The notes: generated by a model not told the origin, from the sequence alone. A stretch of 64,000 bases of DNA from Amorphoplanes digitatis (GCF_014205335.1 NZ_JACHNH010000001.1:4148501-4212500); one strand, 5' to 3'. Shown: positions 35,650-45,326, counted from the stretch's first letter. Numbers and translations are program-made.

Positions 35650-35889
35650 TCAGCCCACCGCCTTGAGCGCCTCGGCGAGCAACGCGGCGGGAATTTCCAC
35701 CAGCTGCTCACCGGCGGGAACGTCGAGCCCGGCGGTCTCGGCGGGAACGGTGTATCCCTGAACGACATATGTGTCGCGGTCGGTCAGATAGACCGTTGGA
35801 CAGCTGCCCCCGGTGCATAGCTGCTTGATGATCTTCAGCTGGGGTGCCGCGTCCGAGTCCTGAACGACCGTTAAAGGTAGATTTGTCAC
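35650..35889 (-). CDS. Small CTGGxCP-motif protein, paralogue A
   Basis: The 79-residue protein contains LCTGGSCPTVYLTDRDTYVV, then GYTVPAETAGLDVPAGEQLV, and ends in LAEALKAVG. It is the paralogue of the protein at 34448 and precedes the DUF5753 regulator by 31 bases. The GTG at 35889 gives an N-terminus of similar length to the paralogue; an ATG at 36003 is possible but would add a stretch without similarity. It is probably the first gene of a three-gene regulator operon. Confidence 0.72.
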   Translation of the reverse strand: MTNLPLTVVQDSDAAPQLKIIKQLCTGGSCPTVYLTDRDTYVVQGYTVPAETAGLDVPAGEQLVEIPAALLAEALKAVG

Positions 35890-35906
35890 CTCGGCACTAT
35901 ACGACT

Positions 35907-35926
35907 CTATGCGGGTGCGTGCATAG
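35907..35926. promoter_or_regulatory. CTATGC/GCATAG operator candidate
   Basis: CTATGC and GCATAG form a perfect inverted repeat with an 8-base spacer just upstream of the first gene of the DUF5753 operon. Two more GCATAG/TCATAG half-sites are found at about 36031 and 36049. Several copies in the same 150 bases suggest binding by the XRE regulator itself. Confidence 0.5.
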
Positions 35927-36138
35927 AACACGCGAAACACAAATGTAGACCAGATGCAGGCCGAGTGGGCGCGACTCTCCTCAAGCGTGGGGAACTTTTT
36001 CATGTCCTTGGATCGTCCTTGCCAGATGCTGCATAGCCATGGATATTCATAGATAGGGTCACGAAGAGATGACGGAACTCTCCCGACGATGAGGTCTGGC
36101 CCTCGGTGGTGCCGTGCGACCTGACTCGGAGGTCGATC

Positions 36139-36387
36139 ATGTTCTCTTCCGTTCCCACCTCGTCGGCGAACAACCCCCTCGACGCGATGCGCGACGTTCC
36201 GACCGCCGTGTATCTGCTGCTAGCCGCCCTGGCTCTGCTGAGTGCCCTGCGGATGATGGGTGATCTGCGCCGGGCCTTCCCGCCGTTCTGGGCCCTGGTC
36301 CACGCGGTCGCCGCGACGGCTGTGGTCACCGCGGCCGTCGTGCTCGCACTCGTTCTGGTGGTCGCCGCGGCGGTCAGCGCCCCCTGA
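36139..36387 (+). CDS. Small two-helix membrane protein
   Basis: The 82-residue protein has two membrane segments, AVYLLLAALALLSALRMM and VVTAAVVLALVLVVAAAV, separated by a short loop. GGAGG lies seven bases before the ATG, a strong ribosome site. It is followed 74 bases later by another membrane protein on the same strand. The gene is divergent from the DUF5753 operon. No family recognised. Confidence 0.68.
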   Translation: MFSSVPTSSANNPLDAMRDVPTAVYLLLAALALLSALRMMGDLRRAFPPFWALVHAVAATAVVTAAVVLALVLVVAAAVSAP

Positions 36388-36461
36388 GTGGGTCGCCCTC
36401 TCCGAGCCGCCCGGCGCGAGCCGGGCGGAACCTCATCCCCGTTTCGGACAGGAGAACGTCG

Positions 36462-36830
36462 ATGACCATCACCGTGCTGGCCGGGATCGTCGCTCTGCTG
36501 GTGTTCCTGTTCCTCATCAGCGAGATCGTGTCGGCCGTCCTTCCCCTGCTCATCGTGCTGACCTGCGTTCCCGACCGGGAGCGGGAAGCTCTGGCCGAGG
36601 TGCTGGCGGCCCTCGACTCATCGCACCGGCTGCGGCTGTGGCCGGCCCTGCGACTCGCCGTGGCGCTGCGGCGGCAGGAGCGCCGCCTGGCTCGCGCCGC
36701 CCGCGACCCACAGTGGAACCCGTACGCCCACCTCAACGAGCACTTCGCCGACATGCCGGGCGACGCGCCGCTGAACCCGCCGTACGACCACGCCGAACCG
36801 GTCAGCCCGCCGGCACACACAGGCGAGTGA
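36462..36830 (+). CDS. Small single-helix protein with charged tail
   Basis: The 122-residue protein has one long hydrophobic segment (LAGIVALLVFLFLISEIVSA and following residues). A basic, Leu/Arg-rich soluble region follows (LRLAVALRRQERRLARAARD), then a Pro-rich tail. AGGAG precedes the ATG. It probably belongs to the same operon as the small membrane protein before it. Unknown function. Confidence 0.68.
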   Translation: MTITVLAGIVALLVFLFLISEIVSAVLPLLIVLTCVPDREREALAEVLAALDSSHRLRLWPALRLAVALRRQERRLARAARDPQWNPYAHLNEHFADMPGDAPLNPPYDHAEPVSPPAHTGE

Positions 36831-36854
36831 CCGGCGCCGGACCGCAGCGCTCGG

Positions 36855-36884
36855 CGTGCCGCCCGCGCGGCGTGCGGCGGCACG
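36855..36884. terminator. Hairpin between convergent genes
   Basis: CGTGCCGCC (36855-36863) pairs with GGCGGCACG (36876-36884) across a 12-base loop, shortly after the stop of the small membrane protein and before the convergent barstar-domain gene ends. It is a plausible rho-independent terminator of the U-less actinobacterial type. Confidence 0.4.
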
Positions 36885-37064
36885 TGCCGCTCACGGGCGC
36901 TGAAGCCATGAATCGGATCTTCGCCAGCGTCGGACTCGCGAGCTCTGTCAGCGGCTATGAGCGGGCCCCCGATCATGGAGGATCGGTGGACTGGCGGCTC
37001 CACCGCCTGATTCCGGTCCTTCGTCGGGTTCGACCGGCTGACGTAGTCGCAGTCGGCTCACGAC

Positions 37065-38333
37065 TCAGCGCAAGTCGATCTTCACATGGTGCGCCTCGAG
37101 CATGTCCAGCAGGTAATCCAAGGTGATCGCCGGACCCAGCCGACGCGGGTCGTAGCCGGCGACGAGGTGCTCGCGGGCGACGGCCGAGTCGTGCCACACC
37201 AGCCGAAACGGTGCCACCGCGCCGAACCTCCCGGCGAGACAGTCGTCGAGCGCGTCGAGGTTCCAGCCGAAGTATCCTCCCGGGCCGTTGATCGCTTCGC
37301 CGATCGCGCAGTAGAACCCTTCGATGTCGGTTACGGACAGGCCGTCGAGGTCGTACGTGGTGCCGGCCGGCCGGTCGGGCGCATCGGACCGATGGGCGAG
37401 CGCCACTCCGGCCCAGTGGTGGCGCAGCTCTCGGTCGTAGCCGGCCCACAAGTTCTTCTCGCCGGGCCGTCCGGTGTACCAATGCTCCAGGATGCCGACG
37501 ATCCCCAGCGGCAGCGGTTCCCGCGGGTCGCTGTCGATGGTCACGTCGAGGAGTCCGGCACCGAGCCGCGACGGCTCGCCCGCATCGACCGTTCCGGACA
37601 CCACGGCGTCGATCACCTGGCTGACCGAACCATCCGCGGCCACCACGTACACCTCGGCGCGGATCCGGCGGCGACGCTGGGCGGCCTTGGTCGACTGCCC
37701 GACCGCGCCGAGCGCGGTCAGCAATGGCGCTTCCGGTCGGCAACCGAGCAGCCGAACCTGCGGCACCGGCGGTGCGGCCTGCTCACGGAACACGCCGGTG
37801 ACGTTCCGGCACGTGCCGTATCGCACCTCGTTTCGGCCCAGAAGGACGAACTCGTTGACGTCGCCGGGACGTACCACCGCGTCCGTGCGGTCGTAGACGT
37901 GGACGAAACCGTCGAGATCGATGTCCACGGCTTCCGGCATCGTGGTGTTCGGCCGTTGAGCGAGCACGACGACGTCGCCGAGGTCCTCGCCCCACCAGGA
38001 CGGCGGCGAGTGTGGCGGAGGCGCCATTATCGAGATGTCACCCAGCCAGGCCCGTTCGGTGCCGAGTGCCTCGGCGGGCAGCCGATCGAGCAGGTCGGCA
38101 AGCGCACTGTCCGGGGTGCAGCCGACAAGCGTGAACCGCTCCCGCAGCCGAGGCGGCAGGTCGACGAACAGTCCTTGGATCTCCGCGCACAGCGCCAGCG
38201 GGATGTCGTCCTCGTAGGAGCCCTCGAAGCCGACGTCGCCAAGGAGCAGCCAGCGCGGGCCGATCGGATGCTCCCAGGTCCACCGCCGCTGCCCCGGCGG
38301 ACGGTCAGCCTCGGGACCCGCGCTCGTCGTCAC
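37065..38333 (-). CDS. Protein with C-terminal barstar domain
   Basis: The 422-residue protein ends in a barstar-type ribonuclease-inhibitor fold. TTYDLDGLSVTDIEGFYCAI leads to GGYFGWNLDALDDCLAGRFG, with the hallmark helix WNLDALDD, then RLVWHDSAVAREHL. The N-terminal 300 residues are unusual; they contain a repeated beta-rich module around LLGDVGFEGSYEDDIPLALC and VRLLGCRPEAPLLTALGAVG. No toxin partner is adjacent. Barstar proteins bind and block RNases, so this may be an immunity protein or orphan antitoxin. Confidence 0.8.
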   Translation of the reverse strand: MTTSAGPEADRPPGQRRWTWEHPIGPRWLLLGDVGFEGSYEDDIPLALCAEIQGLFVDLPPRLRERFTLVGCTPDSALADLLDRLPAEALGTERAWLGDISIMAPPPHSPPSWWGEDLGDVVVLAQRPNTTMPEAVDIDLDGFVHVYDRTDAVVRPGDVNEFVLLGRNEVRYGTCRNVTGVFREQAAPPVPQVRLLGCRPEAPLLTALGAVGQSTKAAQRRRRIRAEVYVVAADGSVSQVIDAVVSGTVDAGEPSRLGAGLLDVTIDSDPREPLPLGIVGILEHWYTGRPGEKNLWAGYDRELRHHWAGVALAHRSDAPDRPAGTTYDLDGLSVTDIEGFYCAIGEAINGPGGYFGWNLDALDDCLAGRFGAVAPFRLVWHDSAVAREHLVAGYDPRRLGPAITLDYLLDMLEAHHVKIDLR

Positions 38334-38453
38334 CCCGCGACCCTACCGGCCGGAGATGCTACGACCGGGGGCGTGTTCGTGGGCGGCTCTCTCGGCTTCG
38401 TTGGGGCGGCGAAGGATGCCCTCGGCGGAGAACCGATGCTCTCACCAATCGCG

Positions 38454-38657
38454 TCAAAGGTCGGCGATGCCCCCGTCGTCGGCGAACGACGCCACCGCGT
38501 TCAGTAACTTGTCCAGGAGATCGTCGAGATTTTCGGCGACCACCGTGACACCGAACATGTCAGGCAACGCCCGCGCCGTAGCCGCCTCGATCGCCGCTCT
38601 CCACGTGGTCAGCCGCCGCTCGTCGAACACGGCAGCCGCTGCCTGCAGCTCCACCAT
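38454..38657 (-). CDS. Small protein of unknown function
   Basis: The 67-residue protein starts at an ATG with GGAGA seven bases upstream. It is helical and acidic, with AVFDERRLTTWRAAIEAATA and VTVVAENLDDLLDKLLNAVA. No family recognised. It lies between the barstar-domain gene (same strand, downstream) and the giant kinase gene (divergent). An antitoxin-like or adaptor role is possible but not supported. Confidence 0.5.
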   Translation of the reverse strand: MVELQAAAAVFDERRLTTWRAAIEAATARALPDMFGVTVVAENLDDLLDKLLNAVASFADDGGIADL

Positions 38658-39100
38658 TCGAAGTCTCCTATGCGGCACTCGGTCGAGCTGAGGCCCCTTG
38701 CACATCGAAATCTGCCATCGCTTATCAGCCACTGTGCGTATCACGCTGCGACGAACGCTCCACCGGTGACTCCTGGCGCTGAAGTGACTCATGCTGCCGC
38801 GAGGCGGCTGGACAGAGGGGCTGGGAGGAGGCCGCGCTGGTGACCACTCGCGCGCAGGCGGACATCGTCACTCCCTGGAACTGCGCGCCGCGCTTGGCGA
38901 GCAGCCGGCCGCCCGTCGTGCGGAAGGCGTCAAGGGTGGCGGGTGGGGAATCCGTCGGCCGAAGATCGGCCCGGATGACCGGGGAACCCTCAGTTTGGGC
39001 CGGTCGCGACCGACCGGAACCGGGAGGACCGTGTATTCCGATAGTGGCATCGGCGGGGCGGGACGTGTCGGAGAGCGTCGGTAAACGGGAGCGAAGCATC
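38658..39100. other. Intergenic region before the giant kinase gene
   Basis: No gene could be supported in this 443-base stretch. A frame with GGAGG near a GTG at 38840 would extend the kinase gene by 87 residues, but its later codons use A/T at third positions much more than the gene proper, and no kinase-like sequence appears. The region probably holds the divergent promoters; no clear motif was found. Confidence 0.4.
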
Positions 39101-42100
39101 ATGTCAGTGGTAGCGCCCCTCGGGGGTTCGCCCCGGGCGGGCCGGTACCCGGCCGGCGTGCTGTACGACAGCGACCGAACCCGGGTCACCAGAACGCCGA
39201 CGCCGGACGGCGGTACGGTCGTCCGTAAGGAGTCGCTCGGGGCGAACGCGGCGGCGCGGGCGGGCCACGAGCGGACGATCCTGTCTCGGCTGGCCGGCGT
39301 TGATGGCGTGCGCCAGCTCGCGGGCGACGATGCGTCCGCCGACGGACACGTGTTGACCCTCGTCGACGTACCTGGCCGGACGCTGGCGGAGTTGCCGCCG
39401 ACCGAGCGGATGGGTAACGCCGACCTGCCGACGTTCGCGCTGGCGCTCGCGCGCATCCTCGTCTCGGTGCACCGGGCCGCGGTGGTGCACCGCGACATCA
39501 ACCCCGGCAACGTTGTGCTGGACGACGAAGGCCGGCCGGTCTTGATCGACTTCGACCTGGCGACCACGTTCGCCGAGGTTCGTCCTGCCTTCACCCACCA
39601 CCGCGAGATCGTCGGCCGGCTGCCGTACCTGGCGCCGGAGCAGACCGGGCGGACCGGGCTGCCCGTCGACTCCCGCGCCGACCTGTACGGGCTCGGGGCG
39701 ACCATGTACGAGTTGGCCGTCGGGCAGCCCCCGTTCGGCGACGGCGACCCGCTGCAGCTGGTTCGCGACATCCTCGCCTGCCCGCCGCGGCCGCTGGCGG
39801 AGGTCGTGCCAGGCGTGTCCCGGGGCTTGTCCGACATCGTGGCCCGGCTGCTGGAGAAGGAACCGGCACGGCGGTACCAGAGCGCCGAAGGGCTGGTGCA
39901 CGATCTGACCCGGCTGATCGCCGCGCCGCAGGCGTCCCTGCGGCTGGGGGAACAAGACTTCCCGAGCCGGCTGTCGCCGCCGTCGACGGTGGTGGGGCGT
40001 GACGCCGAGACCGCCGCGCTGCGGTCGGCGTTCGACCGGGCGGTCCACGGCCGTGCGGCCGGCCTGCTGATCACCGGCGCGCCCGGAGTGGGTAAGTCGG
40101 CCCTGATCTCCCAGCTCCGGCCCATGGTCACCGCGTACGGGGGCTGGTTCGCCACCGGCAAGGCCGACCCGTACCGCCACGACACCGCGTCGGGGGTCGT
40201 CACGCAGGCGCTGCTGGGCATCGGCCGGCTGCTGCTGGCCGAACCGGAGGAGGAACTGGCGAAGCAGCGCGAGCGGATCCTCGCGGCGCTCGGACCCAAC
40301 GCCGGCCTCATCGCCGTGGCCGCGCCGGAGTTCGCCTCGCTGCTGGGTCACCACGAGGTGGTCGGGGCGGACGACCCGGTGGAGCAGCAGGCGCGGCTCG
40401 GGCAGGCGGCGCTCGCCCTGCTGCGCGTGACCGCGTCGCCGCAGCGGCCGCTGGTGATCGTCCTCGATGACCTGCAGTGGGCCAGCCCGTCGGCGCTCGG
40501 CATCGTCGATGCCATCCAGACCAACGGTCAACTCCCCGGGCTGCTACTGGTCGGGGTGTACCGCGAGCGGGAGGTCGACGCGGCGCACCCGCTCACCGCG
40601 CTGTTCGACCGGTGGCAGCGGCTGGGCACCGCGCCCGGGCGGCTGCGCCTGGACAACCTCGGCCCGGCCGACCTGGGTGCCCTCGTCGGACAGATGCTGC
40701 GACTGCCCGCCGCCCCCGCGACCGAACTCGCCGGCGTGCTGAGCGAGCGGACCGGCGGCAACCCCTACGACACGGTGGAGCTGATCAACGCGCTGCGCGC
40801 GGACGGCACCCTGGAACTGGGTGCGGCGGGGTGGCGCTGGGACTCCTCGGCGATCCGTCGCCATGTCGGATCGGGCGACGTCGTCGACCTGCTCACCGAG
40901 CGTATCGGCCGGTTGGCCGAGGACGACCGCGAGCTGTTGCGGGTAATGGCCTGCCTCGGCGGTGAGGTGCGGCTCGACCTGCTCGCCCGCGCCGGCGGGT
41001 ACCGCGAGCAGACCGCCCGCGAGCACCTGGCCGCCGCCTTGGAGGACGCGCTGCTGGTCATGGACGACGGCGGTGGCGGCACGTCCGCGCTGCGCTTCCG
41101 TCACGACCGGGTACACGAGGCGGCCCGCCTCGACCTCGACCCGGCCGACCTGCCCGCCACCCACCTCGCGATCGCCCGCCGCCTGGCCAGGGAGGACGCC
41201 TTCCGCGCCGTGGCCGCCGAACAGTACCTCGCCGCCGGGCCACTGTTGCGCGACGTCGAACCGGCGGAACGGCGTACCGCGGCGGAGCTGTTCGGCGCGG
41301 CCGCCGCGGCCGCGCGGATGATCAGCAACCACGCCACCGCCGAGCGCTATCTCACCGCGGCACTCGCGCTCTGGGCGACCCTCGGCGCCGCCGACGACGA
41401 CCCCGTGCCGATCGGGTGGGAGACGCAGCGGCACGCCGCCCTCTACAGCCTCGGCCGGCTGGGCGACGCCGACGAGGTGTATCACTCGCTGGAGGGCACC
41501 GCGCCCGAGCCACTCGCGCTGGTGGAGGCGGCCTGCAACCAGATCTCCAGCCTGAGTAACCGGTACCGGCACGCCGACGCGATCGCCCTCGGCTTCGCCC
41601 TGCTCGACCGGCTCGGCTACCCCCATCCGGGCCAGGACGCCGCGGCCGAGGTGCGGCACCGCATGGACGCGATGTACCGGTGGATCGAGACCGCCTCGGT
41701 GACCGACGACCTGGCCCGCCCGGAGCCGACCGACCCCCGAGCGCTCGCCGCGGCGCGCGTGCTGCAACGACTCACCCCCGCGGCGTTCTTCGGCTTCCTC
41801 GCCGACCCGACCGCCCTGCCCTGGGCGGTCACCGAGGCACACCGACTGTGGACCCGGCACGGCGCCTGCGCCGCACTCGTACCCACCGTCGCCAGCGCCG
41901 GCTTCGCCACCATCATGACCGGCGGGAAGCACGGCGTCGCCGAACGCCTCGTCCAGCACGCCCTCGCCGTGGGCACCGCGCGCGGCTACGAGACCGAGAC
42001 CGCCCACGCCAGGTACGTGCACGCCGCCGGCGCCCTGCACTGGTTCCAGCCGCTCGAGGACGAGGTGCAGCAGGCCCGCTCGGCCCGTGAGGGCCTGCTG

Positions 42101-44092
42101 CGCGGCGGCGACCTGCACTCGGTGTGCCTCGCCTACTGGCCGTCGCTGTTCGCACTGGTCGACACCGGGCCGACCCTCGACCACCTCGACGCCGAGGCGA
42201 ACGCCGCCCTCACCTTCGCCGCCCGCACCGGCAACGACAACGCCGCCGCCATCCAGATCCTCTACCGGCAGTTCGTGCGCGCCCTGCGCGGCGAGACCGG
42301 CACGCCCGGCGGATTCAGCGACGACACGTTCGACGAACACCGGCACCTCGAGGTCAACAAGCGGGTTGCGCTGCACTACTTCACCTACCGGGCGCTGTCC
42401 GCCGTCATCTTCGACGACGTCGAGGTCCTGGTTCGCCACACCGAACAGGCAGTGCGACTGGCCCCGATGCTGCAAGCCTGCTACCCGTACGCCCTGACGC
42501 AACTGCTGCAGGCGCTGGCGCTGGCCCGGCGGTTGCGTGACGCCGAACCCGAGCAGCGACCCGCCCTGCTGGCGGCCCTGGACGACTGCCGGGACTTCCT
42601 GGCCGAACGCGCCGTGGACGCGCCCGAGAACTTCCGCCACCTGGAGCGGCTGGTAGCGGCCGAACGGGCCTGGGCGGTCGACGACTTCCGCGCCGCGGCA
42701 ACCGCGTTCGACGCTGCCCTGCGCGACGTCGAGCCGCGTCAACGGCCGTGGCACCGGGCGTTGATCGCCGAGCGGGCCGGCCTGTTCCACCTGGAGCACG
42801 GGCTGCCGCGCGCCGGCCGCGGCCTGCTGGCTGAGGCCCGCGAGCACTACCGGAGCTGGGGCGCAGCGGGCAAGGTCCGCCAGCTCGAGCGTGCCCACCC
42901 CGGCCTACCCGCCGCGTCGTCCGCGCCGGCCCGCCCGGCGTCCGGCCGCAGCGTCCGCGCCGACGACATCGATCTGCTGGCCGTCCTGCGTGCGTCGCAG
43001 GCGCTGAGCTCGGAGACCGACCTCGACCGGCTGCAGGCCAGCGTCGTGGAGCAGGTGGGCGCCCTCGCCGGGGCCACCGATATCCGGCTCGCCCTGTTCG
43101 ACACCGACGCGGGCGGCTGGGTGCTGCCCGACCCGGACCGGCCCGGGGACCCCCCGGTGCCCGTCTCGACGCCGGGAACCGAACGACTGGTGCCGCTGCG
43201 GGCGCTGCACTACGTCGAGCGCACCCACGAGCCGCTCCTCGTCGCCGACACCGCCGCCGACGACCGATTCGCCAATGACCCGTACCTGGCGGACGTGCCG
43301 GGCCGTTCGCTGCTCGTCGTACCCGTCCTGCAGCAGGGCGCGCTGCGGGCGGGGCTGGTGTTGGAGAACCGGCTCAGCGTCGACGCCTTCACCACCGACC
43401 GGCTCGATGCCGTCACGCTGCTCGCCGCGCAACTCGCCGTCTCCCTCGACAACGCCCTGTTGTACCGGCGGCTGGAGGCCAGGGTCGCCGAGCGCACCAG
43501 CGCCCTGCAGGACGCCAACGAGCAGCTCGCGGCGCTGAGCCTGACCGACCCGCTGACCGGGCTGGCCAACCGACGCCGCTTCGACGACGCCCTCGAGGCC
43601 ACCTGGACGCGGGCACGCCAGGCCGGCACGACGGTCGCGCTTGCCATGATCGATATCGACCACTTCAAGGGGTACAACGACGCCTACGGCCACCAGGCCG
43701 GCGACGAGTGCCTGCGCCGGGTCGCCGCGGAGCTCGCCGAAATCGTCCGTCAGGGCACCGACATCGTCTGCCGTTACGGCGGCGAGGAGTTCGCGATCGT
43801 CTTCACCGGCGCGGACCAGACCCGAGCCGCCGCCGTCGCCGAACGGGCCCGGGCCGCAGTAGAGGCGCTCGCGCTGCCGCACGAGCACACCGAGGCCAAG
43901 GTAGTCACGCTCAGCGTCGGCGTCGCGACACACGTACCGGCCGGCAGCGCGCCGGCGGACGGCCTCATCGCGGCCGCGGACGCAGCGCTTTACCGCGCCA
44001 AGGAGCAGGGCCGAAACCGACTGTGCGTGGCCGAGCCGGCCGCGCACACCCCGGCCCACCCGCCGCGCCGCCCGCCGGGCGTCCGGCGGTAG
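39101..44092 (+). CDS. Giant Ser/Thr kinase - ATPase - GAF - GGDEF signalling protein
   Basis: The 1,663-residue protein joins four modules. A Ser/Thr kinase (about 20-285) has the catalytic loop VHRDINPGNVVLDD (near 128) and a metal loop LIDFDLATTF, DFD in place of DFG. A STAND/AAA-type ATPase has Walker A GAPGVGKS (326-333) and Walker B VIVLDDLQWA (near 450), followed by a long helical TPR-like region. A GAF domain lies at about 1287-1455. The GGDEF domain (about 1480-1645) has RYGGEEFAIV intact, while its I-site position reads QGTD instead of RxxD, so product inhibition is doubtful. It would link a kinase and nucleotide switch to cyclic-di-GMP synthesis. The ATG is supported by GGGAG upstream. 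Confidence 0.92.
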   Translation: MSVVAPLGGSPRAGRYPAGVLYDSDRTRVTRTPTPDGGTVVRKESLGANAAARAGHERTILSRLAGVDGVRQLAGDDASADGHVLTLVDVPGRTLAELPPTERMGNADLPTFALALARILVSVHRAAVVHRDINPGNVVLDDEGRPVLIDFDLATTFAEVRPAFTHHREIVGRLPYLAPEQTGRTGLPVDSRADLYGLGATMYELAVGQPPFGDGDPLQLVRDILACPPRPLAEVVPGVSRGLSDIVARLLEKEPARRYQSAEGLVHDLTRLIAAPQASLRLGEQDFPSRLSPPSTVVGRDAETAALRSAFDRAVHGRAAGLLITGAPGVGKSALISQLRPMVTAYGGWFATGKADPYRHDTASGVVTQALLGIGRLLLAEPEEELAKQRERILAALGPNAGLIAVAAPEFASLLGHHEVVGADDPVEQQARLGQAALALLRVTASPQRPLVIVLDDLQWASPSALGIVDAIQTNGQLPGLLLVGVYREREVDAAHPLTALFDRWQRLGTAPGRLRLDNLGPADLGALVGQMLRLPAAPATELAGVLSERTGGNPYDTVELINALRADGTLELGAAGWRWDSSAIRRHVGSGDVVDLLTERIGRLAEDDRELLRVMACLGGEVRLDLLARAGGYREQTAREHLAAALEDALLVMDDGGGGTSALRFRHDRVHEAARLDLDPADLPATHLAIARRLAREDAFRAVAAEQYLAAGPLLRDVEPAERRTAAELFGAAAAAARMISNHATAERYLTAALALWATLGAADDDPVPIGWETQRHAALYSLGRLGDADEVYHSLEGTAPEPLALVEAACNQISSLSNRYRHADAIALGFALLDRLGYPHPGQDAAAEVRHRMDAMYRWIETASVTDDLARPEPTDPRALAAARVLQRLTPAAFFGFLADPTALPWAVTEAHRLWTRHGACAALVPTVASAGFATIMTGGKHGVAERLVQHALAVGTARGYETETAHARYVHAAGALHWFQPLEDEVQQARSAREGLLRGGDLHSVCLAYWPSLFALVDTGPTLDHLDAEANAALTFAARTGNDNAAAIQILYRQFVRALRGETGTPGGFSDDTFDEHRHLEVNKRVALHYFTYRALSAVIFDDVEVLVRHTEQAVRLAPMLQACYPYALTQLLQALALARRLRDAEPEQRPALLAALDDCRDFLAERAVDAPENFRHLERLVAAERAWAVDDFRAAATAFDAALRDVEPRQRPWHRALIAERAGLFHLEHGLPRAGRGLLAEAREHYRSWGAAGKVRQLERAHPGLPAASSAPARPASGRSVRADDIDLLAVLRASQALSSETDLDRLQASVVEQVGALAGATDIRLALFDTDAGGWVLPDPDRPGDPPVPVSTPGTERLVPLRALHYVERTHEPLLVADTAADDRFANDPYLADVPGRSLLVVPVLQQGALRAGLVLENRLSVDAFTTDRLDAVTLLAAQLAVSLDNALLYRRLEARVAERTSALQDANEQLAALSLTDPLTGLANRRRFDDALEATWTRARQAGTTVALAMIDIDHFKGYNDAYGHQAGDECLRRVAAELAEIVRQGTDIVCRYGGEEFAIVFTGADQTRAAAVAERARAAVEALALPHEHTEAKVVTLSVGVATHVPAGSAPADGLIAAADAALYRAKEQGRNRLCVAEPAAHTPAHPPRRPPGVRR

Positions 44093-44225
44093 CGTCCGCG
44101 CCGACGAATCTCGGTAACCGACCTCTACCTGCCCGGTGCGAACGAGAACTCAGCAGGCGGGATTCCTCAGCAGTGACCCGGCCCTGTCGATCGACTTACT
44201 CGATTGATACGAGACGGGAGCCGCT

Positions 44226-45326
44226 GTGGCACGGTTGGGATTTTTCGGCAAGGCCGAGTCGGTGCACCCGTTGGTGGACACCGCCGAGGCGCTGCGGGTC
44301 GTGATGGCGGCTCTCCCGGTCGTGATCATCGTGGTGGACGACCAGGGCGATGTCGTCTGGCGTAACGAGGCCGGCACTGCCATGGTCGCTCGGGTCGTCG
44401 CCGAGCGGGGACCGGCCGCGCTGCAGGCGCTGCGGGACACGTTCAAGGAGATCGCTGCCACCGTCACGGAGTACCCGTACACCCTGGCCCGCAAGGTCGA
44501 AGGCGGAGAGGGAGGCAACGAGGTCTACGCCGAGACCGTCATCAACCGCATCCCCGGCGGCGGGTTCGTCGCGACCTGGGCGGATGTGACCGCCCGGGTG
44601 GCCTCCACGGAGGTCGCGGGTGAGCTGGCCGCGGACCTCGACTCGGCGGTGCACTCGCTCAACGGCCTCGGCGACGAGCTGGCGAGCACCGCCAGCGACG
44701 CCGCCGACCAGGCCCAGCTGATCTCGCGGGGCTCGGCCGAGATGACCGCGAGCATCAGTGAGATCTCCGACCGGGTCGTCGCCGCGTCCGCGGACACCGG
44801 CGCGGCCGTGGCCTCGGCCCGGGACGCGGCGCAGACGATGGTCCGGCTGCAGGAGTCCAGCCGGCAGATCAGCGAGGTCACCAAGCTGATCACCTCCATC
44901 GCCGACCAGACCAAGCTGCTGGCGCTCAACGCGACCATCGAGGCGGCCCGGGCCGGGGAGAGCGGCAAGGGCTTCGCCGTCGTCGCCGGCGAGGTCAAGG
45001 ACCTCGCGGCGCGCACCGCCGAGGCGACTCAGCAGATCATCGCGATGGCGGAAGCCATCCAGGGCGAGAGCTCACAGGTCGACGGCGCGATCGCCGGGAT
45101 CGTGGAGCTGATCGACCGGGTGGCCGAGCAGCAGATTCTGATCGCCGGCGCGGTGGAGGAGCAGACCGTCACCACCGCGCAGATGTCCGGTGGGGTGCGC
45201 TCTGTCGCGGACTCGGTGCAGGCGTCCGCGCAGGCGGCCGAGACCGTCCGTACGGCGGCGGCGGGCATCAGCGATCAGGTCGAGCGGCTCAACGAACTCA
45301 TCGTCATCCAGCGCCAGCGCCGCTGA
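44226..45326 (+). CDS. Soluble methyl-accepting chemotaxis protein with PAS domain
   Basis: The 366-residue protein has no membrane segment. Residues 1-130 form a PAS domain (ALPVVIIVVDDQGDVVWRNE), followed by a signalling domain whose hairpin tip reads LLALNATIEAARAGESGKGF, typical of class I chemoreceptors. The C-terminus lacks the usual receptor pentapeptide. It should sense an intracellular ligand or redox signal and control a CheA kinase; no che genes are in the window. The GTG start follows GGGAGCC. Confidence 0.9.
   Translation: MARLGFFGKAESVHPLVDTAEALRVVMAALPVVIIVVDDQGDVVWRNEAGTAMVARVVAERGPAALQALRDTFKEIAATVTEYPYTLARKVEGGEGGNEVYAETVINRIPGGGFVATWADVTARVASTEVAGELAADLDSAVHSLNGLGDELASTASDAADQAQLISRGSAEMTASISEISDRVVAASADTGAAVASARDAAQTMVRLQESSRQISEVTKLITSIADQTKLLALNATIEAARAGESGKGFAVVAGEVKDLAARTAEATQQIIAMAEAIQGESSQVDGAIAGIVELIDRVAEQQILIAGAVEEQTVTTAQMSGGVRSVADSVQASAQAAETVRTAAAGISDQVERLNELIVIQRQRR

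Noticed and set aside
38840..39100. N-terminal extension of the giant kinase from a GTG at 38840
   Set aside because: A good ribosome-like site exists, but codon use in the later part is non-coding-like and the kinase homology begins after 39101.
38725..40531. Minus-strand frames opposite the giant kinase gene
   Set aside because: Ser/Arg/Thr-rich without domain; the plus strand holds the kinase HRD loop and ATPase motifs.
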